Source: Solibacteraceae bacterium
Lineage (GTDB): Bacteria; Acidobacteriota; Terriglobia; Bryobacterales; Bryobacteraceae
DNA length: 64,000 bases
Reading direction: 5' to 3'
Assembly (NCBI GenBank): GCA_021324015.1
Contig: JAJPJX010000057.1
Location: 21,596 to 85,595, forward strand
Below, piece by piece: positions 56,288 through 64,000 of the stretch (position 1 is the first letter of the stretch; every line of letters starts with the position of its first letter). The position numbers and the translations under genes were made by a program. A model generated the notes under the pieces. That model was not told where the DNA came from. It was given only the letters and a program-made list of their open reading frames with translations, and did no database searches.

Positions 56288-58072
56288 ATGAAAGCTTCTC
56301 TCACTTCTTCGCTCCTCGCCGCCGTTCTTTTCACTCCGGCGTATGCTCAGCTCAGCGTCTCCCTCTCGGCCTCCCTGACTTCCCCGCAACCGGCCGGCGC
56401 ACCTATCACCTGGCGCGTGTTCGTCTCGGACAACGGCGTCACCCCTATATACCGCTTCCAACTGCAGAGACTGGGCGGCGGGTGGAACCTGGTCCGGGAC
56501 TACGAAGCCTCCAACGCCATCGACTGGACCACGCTCCGGCAGGGCCTTGTCAACATGCGCGTCACAGCCATCGACACTAATTCCGGGGCGACCGGCCAAA
56601 GTGTGATCTCATTCCAGTTCAGCTCACGGGTCACGGCCGGAACCCCGGTAGTCACACCTACCGCGAATCCCCTGGTTGCCATTTACAGCGCGCCTCCCTG
56701 CAGTTCGGGCAGTCTGCGGGTCTGCTTTCGGCCCGCCTCCGGAGGATCATGGCGGACAACACCGGCGAAGAACTGCATCGCAGGCGCCAGCCTGAGCTTC
56801 TACGTGGCCGGCATGCGCGCCAACACCGCCTACATCCTCCAACAGCAACTGATCGACGGGAGTACCGTAACGAATGGCCCGCAACTCACCTTCCAGACCG
56901 GCACCCTCGCGGTACCCGTGCCCTCGGCCCAATTGCTCCACTCGCCGGACGCCGCTACCAGTGTGGCTGACGATGTCCTGCTGACCTCGTTTTTCGCCCT
57001 CACCCAGGTAGAGCCACAGTACGGCGCGATCGCGACGGATCTGTTCGGCAACGTCATCTGGTATTACGCCGGGTTGGCCACTCCGTCGCAGTCCGGCGGG
57101 TATCTCGTGCGCAATACCGCGCGCGGAACCATGTTGGCGATTCTTCGCGAAGGAACGGTCCGTGGGCAGGTGCTGCGCGAGTTCGACCTGGGCGGCAACC
57201 TCGTGCGGGAGACCAGTGTGACCGCCCTCAACCGGCAACTCGCCTCCATGGGAAAGGAACAGATCGACTGGATGTCCCACGAGGCGCTCCGCCTCTCGAA
57301 CGGGCATACTCTGGTGCTTAGTTCCATCGAGCGGATCCTGACGGATGTGCAGGGCCCCGGCCCCGTGGATGTCCTGGGGGACCTGATCCTGGATCTCGAC
57401 CAGAACCTGCAAATCGTCTGGACCTGGAATGCGTTTGATTTCCTGGACAACAGCCGGACCGCGGTCCTGGACGAAAAATGCGCTCAGAACGGGTCCTGCG
57501 GCGCCCCCCTCCGGCTTGCGCCGGTGGCCAATGACTGGACCCACGGGAATTCGCTTACCTATCTCGCGGACGGGAACATCGCCTTGTCCCTGCGCAATCA
57601 GGACTGGGTCATCAAGATCAACTATGCCGACGGGGCCGGCGCCGGCAACGTGATCTGGCGCCTGGGAACCGGAGGTGACTTCACTTACAACTCCAATGAC
57701 CCGTGGCCTCAATTCTCCCATCAGCACGATTTCCAATGGGATGGCGCCAATTACGAGGTCTTCGATAACGGCGATACCCGTGTCATCCAAAGCGGTGGGG
57801 GACAGAGTCGCGGCCAGGTGCTGGCGCTGGATGAAACCGCCCATGTCGCCACCTTGTTGCTGAACGCCGGCCTGGGCAGTTTCTCGAACTCCTGGGGCAG
57901 CGCGCAGTTGCTGTCCAACGGCAACTATCAGTTCATGAGCGGCGGATTCGCTACCTCCGTGGCCAGCGCATCGCTCGAATATCTGCCCAACGGCTCCGCA
58001 GACTATCTCCTGAAATGGCCGGCGAACGCCTACCGTTCTTTCCGGCTGAAAAGCCTCTACCCCGTACCCTGA
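56288..58072 (+). CDS. Secreted arylsulfotransferase-like protein (ASST family)
   Basis: This is a 594-residue protein with a signal peptide ending at AYA-Q (about residue 20). After an Ig-like N-terminal region (to about 200), a beta-propeller carries ASST-family segments: GNVIWYY, the WMSHEALRLSNGHTL blade, DWTHGNSLTYLADGNIALSLRN and SHQHDFQWDG. The family's essential histidines sit in such contexts. ASSTs move sulfate between phenolic donors and acceptors in the periplasm without PAPS. It follows a GH5 gene and may modify or strip sulfated aromatics tied to plant polymers; this is inferred. Confidence 0.85.
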   Translation: MKASLTSSLLAAVLFTPAYAQLSVSLSASLTSPQPAGAPITWRVFVSDNGVTPIYRFQLQRLGGGWNLVRDYEASNAIDWTTLRQGLVNMRVTAIDTNSGATGQSVISFQFSSRVTAGTPVVTPTANPLVAIYSAPPCSSGSLRVCFRPASGGSWRTTPAKNCIAGASLSFYVAGMRANTAYILQQQLIDGSTVTNGPQLTFQTGTLAVPVPSAQLLHSPDAATSVADDVLLTSFFALTQVEPQYGAIATDLFGNVIWYYAGLATPSQSGGYLVRNTARGTMLAILREGTVRGQVLREFDLGGNLVRETSVTALNRQLASMGKEQIDWMSHEALRLSNGHTLVLSSIERILTDVQGPGPVDVLGDLILDLDQNLQIVWTWNAFDFLDNSRTAVLDEKCAQNGSCGAPLRLAPVANDWTHGNSLTYLADGNIALSLRNQDWVIKINYADGAGAGNVIWRLGTGGDFTYNSNDPWPQFSHQHDFQWDGANYEVFDNGDTRVIQSGGGQSRGQVLALDETAHVATLLLNAGLGSFSNSWGSAQLLSNGNYQFMSGGFATSVASASLEYLPNGSADYLLKWPANAYRSFRLKSLYPVP

Positions 58073-58133
58073 AACCACTTGATTTTGAGGAATCCCGGCG
58101 CCCGGATAAGATAGGGGGGACAGTCCGCGCGCC

Positions 58134-60359
58134 ATGATGGTCGCTCCCATCCTATTCGGCCTGCTGCTGAACACGGGCCTGGCGATGTTCTGCGTAGCGG
58201 CCTACGTCGCGCGTCGGCGAACCTTTCCGGGCGCGCGCGTGTTGCTCGCCACGCTGGGCGCCATTGGCGTGTGGTGTATCGCCTACGGCTTCGAACTGAT
58301 CAGCACCACGCTGGGCGCGTCGCTGTGGTGGTGGAAATTCGAGGAGCCGGCCCTCACTTCGGTGCCGGTACTGTATTTCCTGCTGGCCCTGGAATTCAGC
58401 GGAATCCGCACCCACACCTGGCAAAAAGCCGCGCTGTTCGTGATCCCCCTGCTCACCCAGGTGATGCTTTGGACCAGCGCCGCCAACCACCTGTACTGGA
58501 AGCGAATCTGGCTCGTCCAGAGCCTGCCGGTGACCATCATCGGCCGCGAGTACGGGCCGGGCTTCTGGCTGTTTATCGGCTATTCCTACTGCATCGTTGC
58601 CCTGACGGTCGCGGTTCCGCTGTGGCGGCTGGTGCGGCGCGGGCCTCTGGAGCGCCGGCAAACCATTCTGTTCATCGGCGCCGGCATGGTGCCGTACGTT
58701 GCGAACATTCTGACGGTGTTCGATTTGACCCCCCTGCACTACGTAGACTTCACGCCGTTTGCCTTCGCCTTCACCGGCGTGTGCGTGACCTGGATCCTGT
58801 TCCGCTATCGTTTTCAGAACCTGGTTCCTGTGGCCTGGGAAACCGTGGTGGAGGGTATGACGGACTCGGTGATCGTGTTGGATACAGCGGACCGGCTCAT
58901 CGAGTTGAATCCCGCAGCGCGGCAACTGCTGACCCGCCAGGGCATCCAGGGCATGGGACGGACTGCGCGGGAGGCTTTTGCCGGCCGCCCCGAGTTGCTG
59001 GAGGTCCTGAAGACGCGGGAGGCCAAACCCGTGGACATCACGTTCCATCAGGACGGCGTTGAGCGGACGTTCGAGGTGGTTCTCACCCCGCTGCGCGACC
59101 GCCGCGGCCTGGTGGTCGGGCGGCTGCTGGATGTCCGGGACGTGACCGCACGCCGGCAAGCGGCGCGCGAACTGGAAGCCTCTAAGAAGGCGGCGGAGGC
59201 CGGAGCCAACGCCAAGGCGCGCTTTCTGGCCATCATGAGCCACGAAATCCGCACCCCGATGAACGGAATTCTGGGGATGGCCGGTATTCTCCTGCATTCC
59301 TCTCTGCCCCCCGAGCAGAGGGATTATGCCGAAGCCATTCACCTCTCGGCCCGCAGCCTGCTGACCATCCTGAACGACATTCTGGACTTCTCCAAGATCG
59401 AGGCGGGAAAGCTCGACCTGCAGCGGGTAACCTTCAATCTGCGCAGCGTCCTGTTCGATGTCGTGCGCCTGATGGAAGTCTCCGCGCGCCAGAAGGGGCT
59501 GGTTTTGAAGTTCCGGTTCCCTGCCGAGGTTCCGACCGGCGTCTGGGGAGATCCCACCCGGCTGCGGCAGGTGGTGCTGAACCTGGTGGGCAACGCCATC
59601 AAGTTCACACGGAGCGGAGAGGTACTGGTCAGCGCCGAGGCGCCGGAGGTTTCCGGCGCGGACGCCCTGTTTCAGATCGCGGTTCAAGACACCGGCCCGG
59701 GTATTCCCGAAGAGAAGCTGCCGGTCGTGTTTGAGGAATTCTCGCAACTGGACGGAGACCCGGCCGCGGCGCAGAGCGGGACCGGGCTCGGGTTGGCGAT
59801 CTCGCGAAGGCTCGTGGAAACCATGGGTGGCAGGCTGCTGGTGCGCTCACAGGTCGGCGTGGGCTCGAAATTCACAATCGAATTGCGCCTGGATTTGCAG
59901 ACGCAGCCCGCGGCACCGGAGCCACCCTCCCGGCACCCGGCCACTGTGGCGGATGCGGACCGGGGTTACCAGGGGCGTCGCATCCTGCTCGCCGAGGATA
60001 ATCGCATCAACCAGCGCGTGGCGGTCCTGATGCTGGAAAAGCTGGGCTGCCAGGTGGATGTGGCCGAAAACGGGCTGGAGGCGGTCCACCGCGCTTCCGA
60101 GCGGCAGTATGACCTGATCTTGATGGACTGCCAGATGCCTTTGATGGATGGCTGGCAGGCCAGCATGGAGATTCGCAGGCGCGGAATCGCGGCGCCGATC
60201 GTTGCCCTGACCGCGAACGTGCTGGACGACGCCGTGAAGGCCTGCCTGGAAGCCGGCATGAACGGCTTTATCGCCAAGCCGGTCGAGACCCGCGCGTGGC
60301 CGGAGATCCTGTCGCGCTGGCTTCCGGAGCGGGAAGCCAGCCGGCCGGAAAAACCGTAA
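58134..60359 (+). CDS. Hybrid sensor histidine kinase with 7TM N-terminus
   Basis: This is a 741-residue protein. Residues 1-225 form seven hydrophobic segments of the histidine-kinase N-terminal 7TM type. A PAS domain follows (about 235-345, with DSVIVLDTADRLIELNPAA), then HisKA with phospho-acceptor His370 in SHEIRTPMNG, a HATPase domain with GNAIKF, DTGPGIP and GTGLGLAISRR boxes, and a C-terminal receiver with phospho-acceptor Asp665 in LMDCQMPLMDG. No output DNA-binding domain is present, so it must signal through a separate histidine phosphotransfer protein. It ends 66 bases before the protease-repeat gene at 60426, on the same strand, and could respond to or regulate it. Confidence 0.92.
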   Translation: MMVAPILFGLLLNTGLAMFCVAAYVARRRTFPGARVLLATLGAIGVWCIAYGFELISTTLGASLWWWKFEEPALTSVPVLYFLLALEFSGIRTHTWQKAALFVIPLLTQVMLWTSAANHLYWKRIWLVQSLPVTIIGREYGPGFWLFIGYSYCIVALTVAVPLWRLVRRGPLERRQTILFIGAGMVPYVANILTVFDLTPLHYVDFTPFAFAFTGVCVTWILFRYRFQNLVPVAWETVVEGMTDSVIVLDTADRLIELNPAARQLLTRQGIQGMGRTAREAFAGRPELLEVLKTREAKPVDITFHQDGVERTFEVVLTPLRDRRGLVVGRLLDVRDVTARRQAARELEASKKAAEAGANAKARFLAIMSHEIRTPMNGILGMAGILLHSSLPPEQRDYAEAIHLSARSLLTILNDILDFSKIEAGKLDLQRVTFNLRSVLFDVVRLMEVSARQKGLVLKFRFPAEVPTGVWGDPTRLRQVVLNLVGNAIKFTRSGEVLVSAEAPEVSGADALFQIAVQDTGPGIPEEKLPVVFEEFSQLDGDPAAAQSGTGLGLAISRRLVETMGGRLLVRSQVGVGSKFTIELRLDLQTQPAAPEPPSRHPATVADADRGYQGRRILLAEDNRINQRVAVLMLEKLGCQVDVAENGLEAVHRASERQYDLILMDCQMPLMDGWQASMEIRRRGIAAPIVALTANVLDDAVKACLEAGMNGFIAKPVETRAWPEILSRWLPEREASRPEKP

Positions 60360-60425
60360 CCCAGACCCGTAAATCTGCAACGGCGCCCGGCGCCTGCTCA
60401 CTATCCTGCCAAGGAGACACATATC

Positions 60426-62411
60426 ATGGCAGAACCGGAAACCCCTGCTCGGGTCCGCGTGCTCGTCGAGATGCGTGTGCAGAAAGGCACCTCCGCGGCT
60501 TTCGCGCATCAGATGGCCATGCAAGTGAGTGTGGGGGGCTTCGAAACGGACACGGAGTATCGTCCCGTTTCGGTCCCGCCGGCGCCGCACCAGGCTGCGG
60601 CCCTGGAAGCCTCTGGCCACGAAACCGTGGTGGTCCGGGGCACGATCGATCCCAACCGCATCTCCGAACTGGAGAAGCATCCGGACGTGGTTCGGGTTTG
60701 GCGGGACGCCCCTATCGCGCCATTCGCCATTCATCCGCCCCGCCCGATTGCGGCCGCCGGTCCGATGGGCACCTGTCCGGTGCCGCCGTGCGACTGCACC
60801 TTCGGCAACCCCGCCAACGGCACTATGGCCGACGTTGCCAACTATCTCGGCGTGAATCAGATCTGGGCTGCTGGCGAGCGCGGCGCAGGCATGGTGATCG
60901 GTATTGTCGATGGCGGAATCTGCGCCATCGGCCGGAGACCGAAACCCGGCGAAGTCGCCCGCGTGCCCAACGTCATCGACGGTTCTCTGCCCGACTGGGG
61001 GACTACCGCAACCCTGTGGGGCGACCACGGCAACATGACCTCCACCGACGCGTTGGGCATGGCGCCCGATGCGCACATTTACGACATCCGCATCTCCGGG
61101 GCGGCGGATTCGCCCGGCACGATTTCCAACGCTCTGGCGGGCTTCGACTGGGCCATTAACCGGCATCGCGCCGACGGCACACCTCAAATCCTCTCCAATA
61201 GCTGGGGAATTTTTCAACAGAGCTGGGATCCGGCCTACGCGACAGATCCGAATCACCCGTTTACGCGAAAGGTGGTTCAGGCTATCACGGAAGGCATCCT
61301 GGTTCTGTTCGCCGCCGGCAACTGCGGCGCCACCTGCCCGGATGGGCGCTGCGGCGCCGACGCGGGGAGCGGTCGCGACATTTGGGGCGCCAACGGCCAT
61401 CCCATGGTGATGACGGTGGGCGCTGTGAACCTTTCCGAGCAACTGGTGGGCTACAGCAGCGTCGGTCCGGCCGCATTGGACCCCAACAAGCCCGATTTTT
61501 GCTCGATCACCCACTTTGCCGGGTACTTCCCCACGGTCGAACCCGGCGAGCCGAGCGACACGGGTACTTCGGCAGCGACCCCGATCGCGGCCGGCGTGGT
61601 GGCCCTGCTGAAGCAGCACAAGCCTTCTCTTACCCAGGATGAGGCCAAAAATGCGCTGAAAAGCACCGCCAAGGACATCGGGCCGGCGGGATTCGACCAG
61701 TACACGGGCGCCGGTATCATTCGGGCGAAAGCCGCCTGGGACAGCCTGACACCCAAACTCAAGTTCGCCGACGACCCGACCGTGAAATTCCGGGACGACA
61801 TCACCATCAAGGCCAGCGACGACATCACGCTGAAGGCCCGGGATGATATCACCCTGAAGGCCGCCGACGACGTCACGGTCAAGTTCCGGGACGACATCAC
61901 CCTGAAGGCCACCGACGATGTCACGGTGAAGTTCCGCGATGATATTACGCTGAAAGCGGCTGACGATCCCACCTTGAAATTCCGGGACGATATCACCGTG
62001 AAACCCGCCGACGACACGACCTTGAAGGTGTTCGACGACGGCGGCACGCTGAAGGTCGCCGACGACGGCATTCCAGGGCCGGGGCCCGGACCGGGGCCAG
62101 GGCCCGGACCAGGGCCGGGACCTCAAGCGGCGGCCGGCGGTGCCGGGATTCCGTTCATTCTGAGCACGCCCCACCACTCCATGGCATGGGCGGCCGGGGG
62201 GTCCGCGCAAGTGCCGCAGCAACTCTCGCCCGAGGCTGCCGCCGAGGCGCAGCTTCAACAATACGAAGCCGCGTTGAGCGCCCTCGAGCAGCAGATCCAG
62301 ACCGGCTACCAGCAACTGGCGCAACTCGACGCCCAATACCGCACCGCATTGGCCGAGTATCAGGCCCTGCGGGAGCAGTGCGGCGGCGCGCCGTCGTCCG
62401 GGGCCAGATAG
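60426..62411 (+). CDS. S8 subtilisin-like protease with C-terminal DDxTxKxx repeats (candidate graspetide-like precursor fusion)
   Basis: This 661-residue protein has no signal peptide. Residues about 10-97 look like an I9-type propeptide (LEKHPDVVRVWRDAP). The S8 domain (about 130-440) has Asp162 (VDGG), His201 (GDHGN), Asn299 (AAGN) and Ser382 (GTSAATP). Residues 449-545 are 12 octads of the form DD-x-T-x-K-x-x. A GPGPGPGPG linker follows (about 548-563), then a segment that ends in a coiled coil (about 595-655, LSALEQQIQTGYQQ and onward). The ATG has AAGGAGA upstream. The next gene, 21 bases away, is an MvdC/MvdD-type ATP-grasp ligase, which strongly suggests the octads are its substrate. 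The protease could then release the modified tail, acting in cis. Confidence 0.9.
   Translation: MAEPETPARVRVLVEMRVQKGTSAAFAHQMAMQVSVGGFETDTEYRPVSVPPAPHQAAALEASGHETVVVRGTIDPNRISELEKHPDVVRVWRDAPIAPFAIHPPRPIAAAGPMGTCPVPPCDCTFGNPANGTMADVANYLGVNQIWAAGERGAGMVIGIVDGGICAIGRRPKPGEVARVPNVIDGSLPDWGTTATLWGDHGNMTSTDALGMAPDAHIYDIRISGAADSPGTISNALAGFDWAINRHRADGTPQILSNSWGIFQQSWDPAYATDPNHPFTRKVVQAITEGILVLFAAGNCGATCPDGRCGADAGSGRDIWGANGHPMVMTVGAVNLSEQLVGYSSVGPAALDPNKPDFCSITHFAGYFPTVEPGEPSDTGTSAATPIAAGVVALLKQHKPSLTQDEAKNALKSTAKDIGPAGFDQYTGAGIIRAKAAWDSLTPKLKFADDPTVKFRDDITIKASDDITLKARDDITLKAADDVTVKFRDDITLKATDDVTVKFRDDITLKAADDPTLKFRDDITVKPADDTTLKVFDDGGTLKVADDGIPGPGPGPGPGPGPGPGPQAAAGGAGIPFILSTPHHSMAWAAGGSAQVPQQLSPEAAAEAQLQQYEAALSALEQQIQTGYQQLAQLDAQYRTALAEYQALREQCGGAPSSGAR
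61770..62060 (+). repeat. Tandem 24-bp repeats encoding 12 DDxTxKxx octads
   Basis: Twelve consecutive copies occur (the last with one extra residue). Variants are DDITLKAR, DDVTVKFR, DDPTLKFR and the like; Asp1, Asp2, Thr4 and Lys6 are almost invariant while 3, 5, 7 and 8 vary. The codons differ between copies (for example gac/gat, acc/acg), so the peptide pattern is under selection rather than being a recent DNA slippage product. Confidence 0.9.
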
Positions 62412-62433
62412 GCTCGTTCGGGTTCTGAGCCTA
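62409..62433 (+). promoter_or_regulatory. Intercistronic hairpin spanning stop and start codons
   Basis: TAGGCTC (62409-62415), an 11-base loop and GAGCCTA (62427-62433) form a perfect 7-base-pair hairpin. Its left arm includes the TAG stop of the protease gene and its right arm the A of the ATP-grasp ATG. No Shine-Dalgarno sequence is visible for the second gene, so the hairpin may set translational coupling. Confidence 0.5.
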
Positions 62434-63425
62434 TGCTACTTGCGTTATCCACGCCCGCTGACACGCATGCCCGCGCCGTGCTGGAGCGTCTGGCACGACG
62501 CGGGATCCCCGTGGAACGGTTCGATTTATCGGATTTTCCGCAGCGGAGCAGCCTGTCCATGCAGTATGCCAGCGGCGAGCCATCGCGCTACACGTTGTAC
62601 CTGCCCGGAGGGCGGGCTCTGCCTTTCGAGGATGTGGATGTCATCTGGTGGCGGCGCCCGCAGGGTTTCGCCATCCACCCGGAGGTCGCCGACCCGGACC
62701 ACTACGCGTTTGCGCAGGCCGAGTCCACCGAAGCCTTCACCGGGCTATGGCTGGCGGCTCCGGTTTTCTGGATCAATCACCCCACGCGCGACAGCGAGGC
62801 CGGCCGCAAGGCCTATCAGCTTCGGCTGGCTTCGGAAATCGGCCTCGAGATCCCGGAAACGCTCATCACCAGCAACGCCGCCGACGTGTGCGCCTTCATC
62901 CAGCGGCAAGGGCCGGAACGCACCGTTTACAAGGCTTTTTCCGCCACCGCCAGCCACTGGCGCGAAACCCGGCTGCTGAAGCCGGAAGAGATGGCCTTGC
63001 TGGACAACGTGCGCTTCGCGCCGGTGATTTTCCAGGAGTATGTGCCAGCCGACGTGGACCTTCGCGTCACGGTTGTGGGCGAGGACGTCTTCCCGGCTGC
63101 CATCCACTCCCAGCAAACCGCTTACAAGCACGATTTCCGGATGGACATGGCCACGGCGCGGGTGGAAGCCTGCACCCTGCCCGAATCGGTCCAACGGATG
63201 CTGCTGGAACTGATGCGGAGGCTCGGACTGGTATACGGAGCCATCGACATGCGCCGCACCCCGGAAGGGCGGCACGTGTTCCTCGAGATCAACCCGGCGG
63301 GCCAGTGGCTGTTTGTGGAAGATCGCACCGGCCAGCCCATCACCGAAGCGCTCTGTTCGGTGATCGCGGCGCACTGCAAGGTTCGGCCCGCGCCTCGCGC
63401 CGCCGTCTCCGCGCGCGGCGGGTGA
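62433..63425 (+). CDS. MvdC/MvdD-family ATP-grasp ligase (graspetide synthetase-like)
   Basis: This is a 330-residue protein. A pre-ATP-grasp domain contains the family hallmark WWRRP at 72-76. The ATP-grasp fold follows: Lys126 and Lys167 (YKAFSAT) near the nucleotide, the FQEYVPADVDLRVTVVG strand pair at 200-216, Asp272 (GAIDMR) and the metal ligands Glu285/Asn287 (LEINPAGQW). This pattern matches the enzymes that close omega-ester and omega-amide rings in microviridin-type graspetides. The upstream protease with DDxTxKxx repeats provides Thr, Lys and Asp side chains as acceptors and donors. A RimK-type amino acid ligase is the alternative. No dedicated transporter gene is next to it. Confidence 0.85.
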   Translation: MLLALSTPADTHARAVLERLARRGIPVERFDLSDFPQRSSLSMQYASGEPSRYTLYLPGGRALPFEDVDVIWWRRPQGFAIHPEVADPDHYAFAQAESTEAFTGLWLAAPVFWINHPTRDSEAGRKAYQLRLASEIGLEIPETLITSNAADVCAFIQRQGPERTVYKAFSATASHWRETRLLKPEEMALLDNVRFAPVIFQEYVPADVDLRVTVVGEDVFPAAIHSQQTAYKHDFRMDMATARVEACTLPESVQRMLLELMRRLGLVYGAIDMRRTPEGRHVFLEINPAGQWLFVEDRTGQPITEALCSVIAAHCKVRPAPRAAVSARGG

Positions 63426-63500
63426 AAGTGACCGCAAGGAAGCCGTGCGCTTCCCCCGCAGCCGCCGGTGTACAATAGAGGGGCAGCAGATCCAAGGCGA

Positions 63501-63530
63501 TTGGTCGCGCGGACTCTCGTTTGTTATACT
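63501..63530 (+). promoter_or_regulatory. Promoter of the tRNA-tuf operon
   Basis: TTGGTC (63501-63506), an 18-base spacer and TATACT (63525-63530) lie 12 bases before the first tRNA. This is a good sigma-70 match and fits a stable-RNA promoter. Confidence 0.6.
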
Positions 63531-63542
63531 AGTACACTGTCC

Positions 63543-63618
63543 GCTGGCGTAGCTCAGCTGGTAGAGCATCTGATTTGTAATCAGAGGGTCGTGGGTTCAA
63601 ATCCCTCCGCCAGCTCCA
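63543..63618 (+). tRNA. tRNA-Thr (anticodon TGT)
   Basis: A 76-base cloverleaf with acceptor GCTGGCG/CGCCAGC, anticodon stem TCTGA/TCAGA around loop TTTGTAA (anticodon TGT, reading ACA), a GGTTCAAAT T loop and encoded CCA. The T stem has one T-T mismatch. Confidence 0.95.
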
Positions 63619-63666
63619 CGGTTCGCATCTGTTTCGCAATCGCGCAGGTCGGCGGGTAATAATCTT

Positions 63667-63755
63667 GGACGGGTGGCCGAGTGGTTAATGGCAGCAGACT
63701 GTAAATCTGCCGCCCCTTGCGGGCTACGGAGGTTCGAATCCTCCCCCGTCCACCA
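63667..63755 (+). tRNA. tRNA-Tyr (anticodon GTA)
   Basis: An 89-base class II tRNA with acceptor GGACGGG/CCCGTCC, anticodon loop CTGTAAA (GTA), a long variable arm (GCCCCTTGCGGGC) and encoded CCA. Confidence 0.95.
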
Positions 63756-63773
63756 TGAGTAGTTTGGAAGCGG

Positions 63774-63849
<76 letters not shown>

Positions 63850-63894
63850 TGAGTTCTGTTCCCGTAACAAATCCTTAACAGCGAGTTCTGAATC

Positions 63895-64000
63895 ATGGCT
63901 AAGGAAAAATTCGATCGCAGCAAGCCGCACGTCAACATCGGCACGATCGGGCACATCGATCACGGTAAGACCACGCTGACGGCGGCGATCACCCGGGTGC
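63895..64000 (+). CDS. tuf: Elongation factor Tu, N-terminal fragment
   Basis: The first 35 codons of EF-Tu lie before the window edge. The protein begins [19 protein letters not shown] and contains the G1 loop [10 protein letters not shown], with isoleucine where most EF-Tu have valine. EF-Tu carries aminoacyl-tRNA to the ribosome. The position directly after a tRNA-Thr/Tyr/Thr cluster is the classic tufB arrangement, so it is transcribed with those tRNAs. The gene continues beyond 64000. Confidence 0.97.
   Translation, partial: MAKEKFDRSKPHVNIGTIGHIDHGKTTLTAAITRV

Noticed and set aside
61770..62060. CRISPR array
   Set aside because: The 24-bp repeats have no spacers and lie in frame inside a coding gene.
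59847..62336. Long minus-strand open frame of 829 codons over the kinase and protease
   Set aside because: It is antisense to two well-supported genes. Its GDVVPEL-like repeats merely mirror the DDxTxKxx repeat.

Overview
The window is a high-GC chromosomal segment that most resembles a Bryobacterales / Candidatus Solibacter-like acidobacterium. This is inferred from family content. There are three Oar-type TonB-dependent receptors with carboxypeptidase-regulatory-like N-termini, two proteins with the 'Solibacter C-terminal' (TIGR03437-type) domain, an acidobacterial duplicated orphan permease (ADOP) preceded by its PadR regulator, a DUF1080 protein, and several Tat-exported Gfo/Idh/MocA oxidoreductases. 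No phage, insertion sequence or CRISPR array was seen.

Layout. 0-5.5 kb (minus strand): a thioredoxin-like/cytochrome c/copper-monooxygenase fusion, a TauE/SafE exporter with its DUF1634 partner, a DksA/TraR zinc-finger protein and a secreted TIGR03437-type protein. 5.7-12.9 kb: one giant secreted protein with about 19 BACON-like repeats and a TIGR03437-type C-terminus. 12.9-25.2 kb: mostly minus-strand metabolic genes, namely a ketosynthase-like protein lacking its catalytic cysteine next to an SDR reductase, an amidase, a twitch/radical SAM protein overlapping a quinone oxidoreductase, DUF1080, acyl-CoA ligase, aldehyde dehydrogenase, SGNH hydrolase and a DegT aminotransferase. 25.3-32.9 kb: an Oar receptor, then a structured intergenic region of almost 1 kb, then a TonB siderophore receptor followed by a PiuC-type dioxygenase (an iron-uptake pair). 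33-46.8 kb: a carbohydrate-oxidation island with four Gfo/Idh/MocA proteins (one GH109-like), a DUF6807/PmoA-like protein, a sugar isomerase-like protein, a URO-D family protein and an amidohydrolase, interrupted by PadR-ADOP. 47-54.8 kb: two more Oar receptors flanking a small four-cysteine protein of unknown function. 55-60.4 kb: a GH5 glycosidase, an arylsulfotransferase and a hybrid histidine kinase. 63.5-64 kb: a tRNA-Thr/Tyr/Thr cluster leading into tuf, cut by the window edge.

The most interesting locus is 60.4-63.4 kb. It encodes a subtilisin-like protease whose C-terminus carries about 12 tandem octads of the form D-D-x-T-x-K-x-x. The next gene, 21 bp later, encodes an MvdC/MvdD-type ATP-grasp ligase. 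Enzymes of this family make omega-ester bonds (Thr/Ser to Asp/Glu) and omega-amide bonds (Lys to Asp/Glu) in graspetides, and the repeat supplies exactly those residues in a T-x-K-x-x-D-D spacing like the microviridin core. I infer a self-contained protease-precursor fusion plus ligase, that is, a graspetide-like system with a repetitive core built into a protease.
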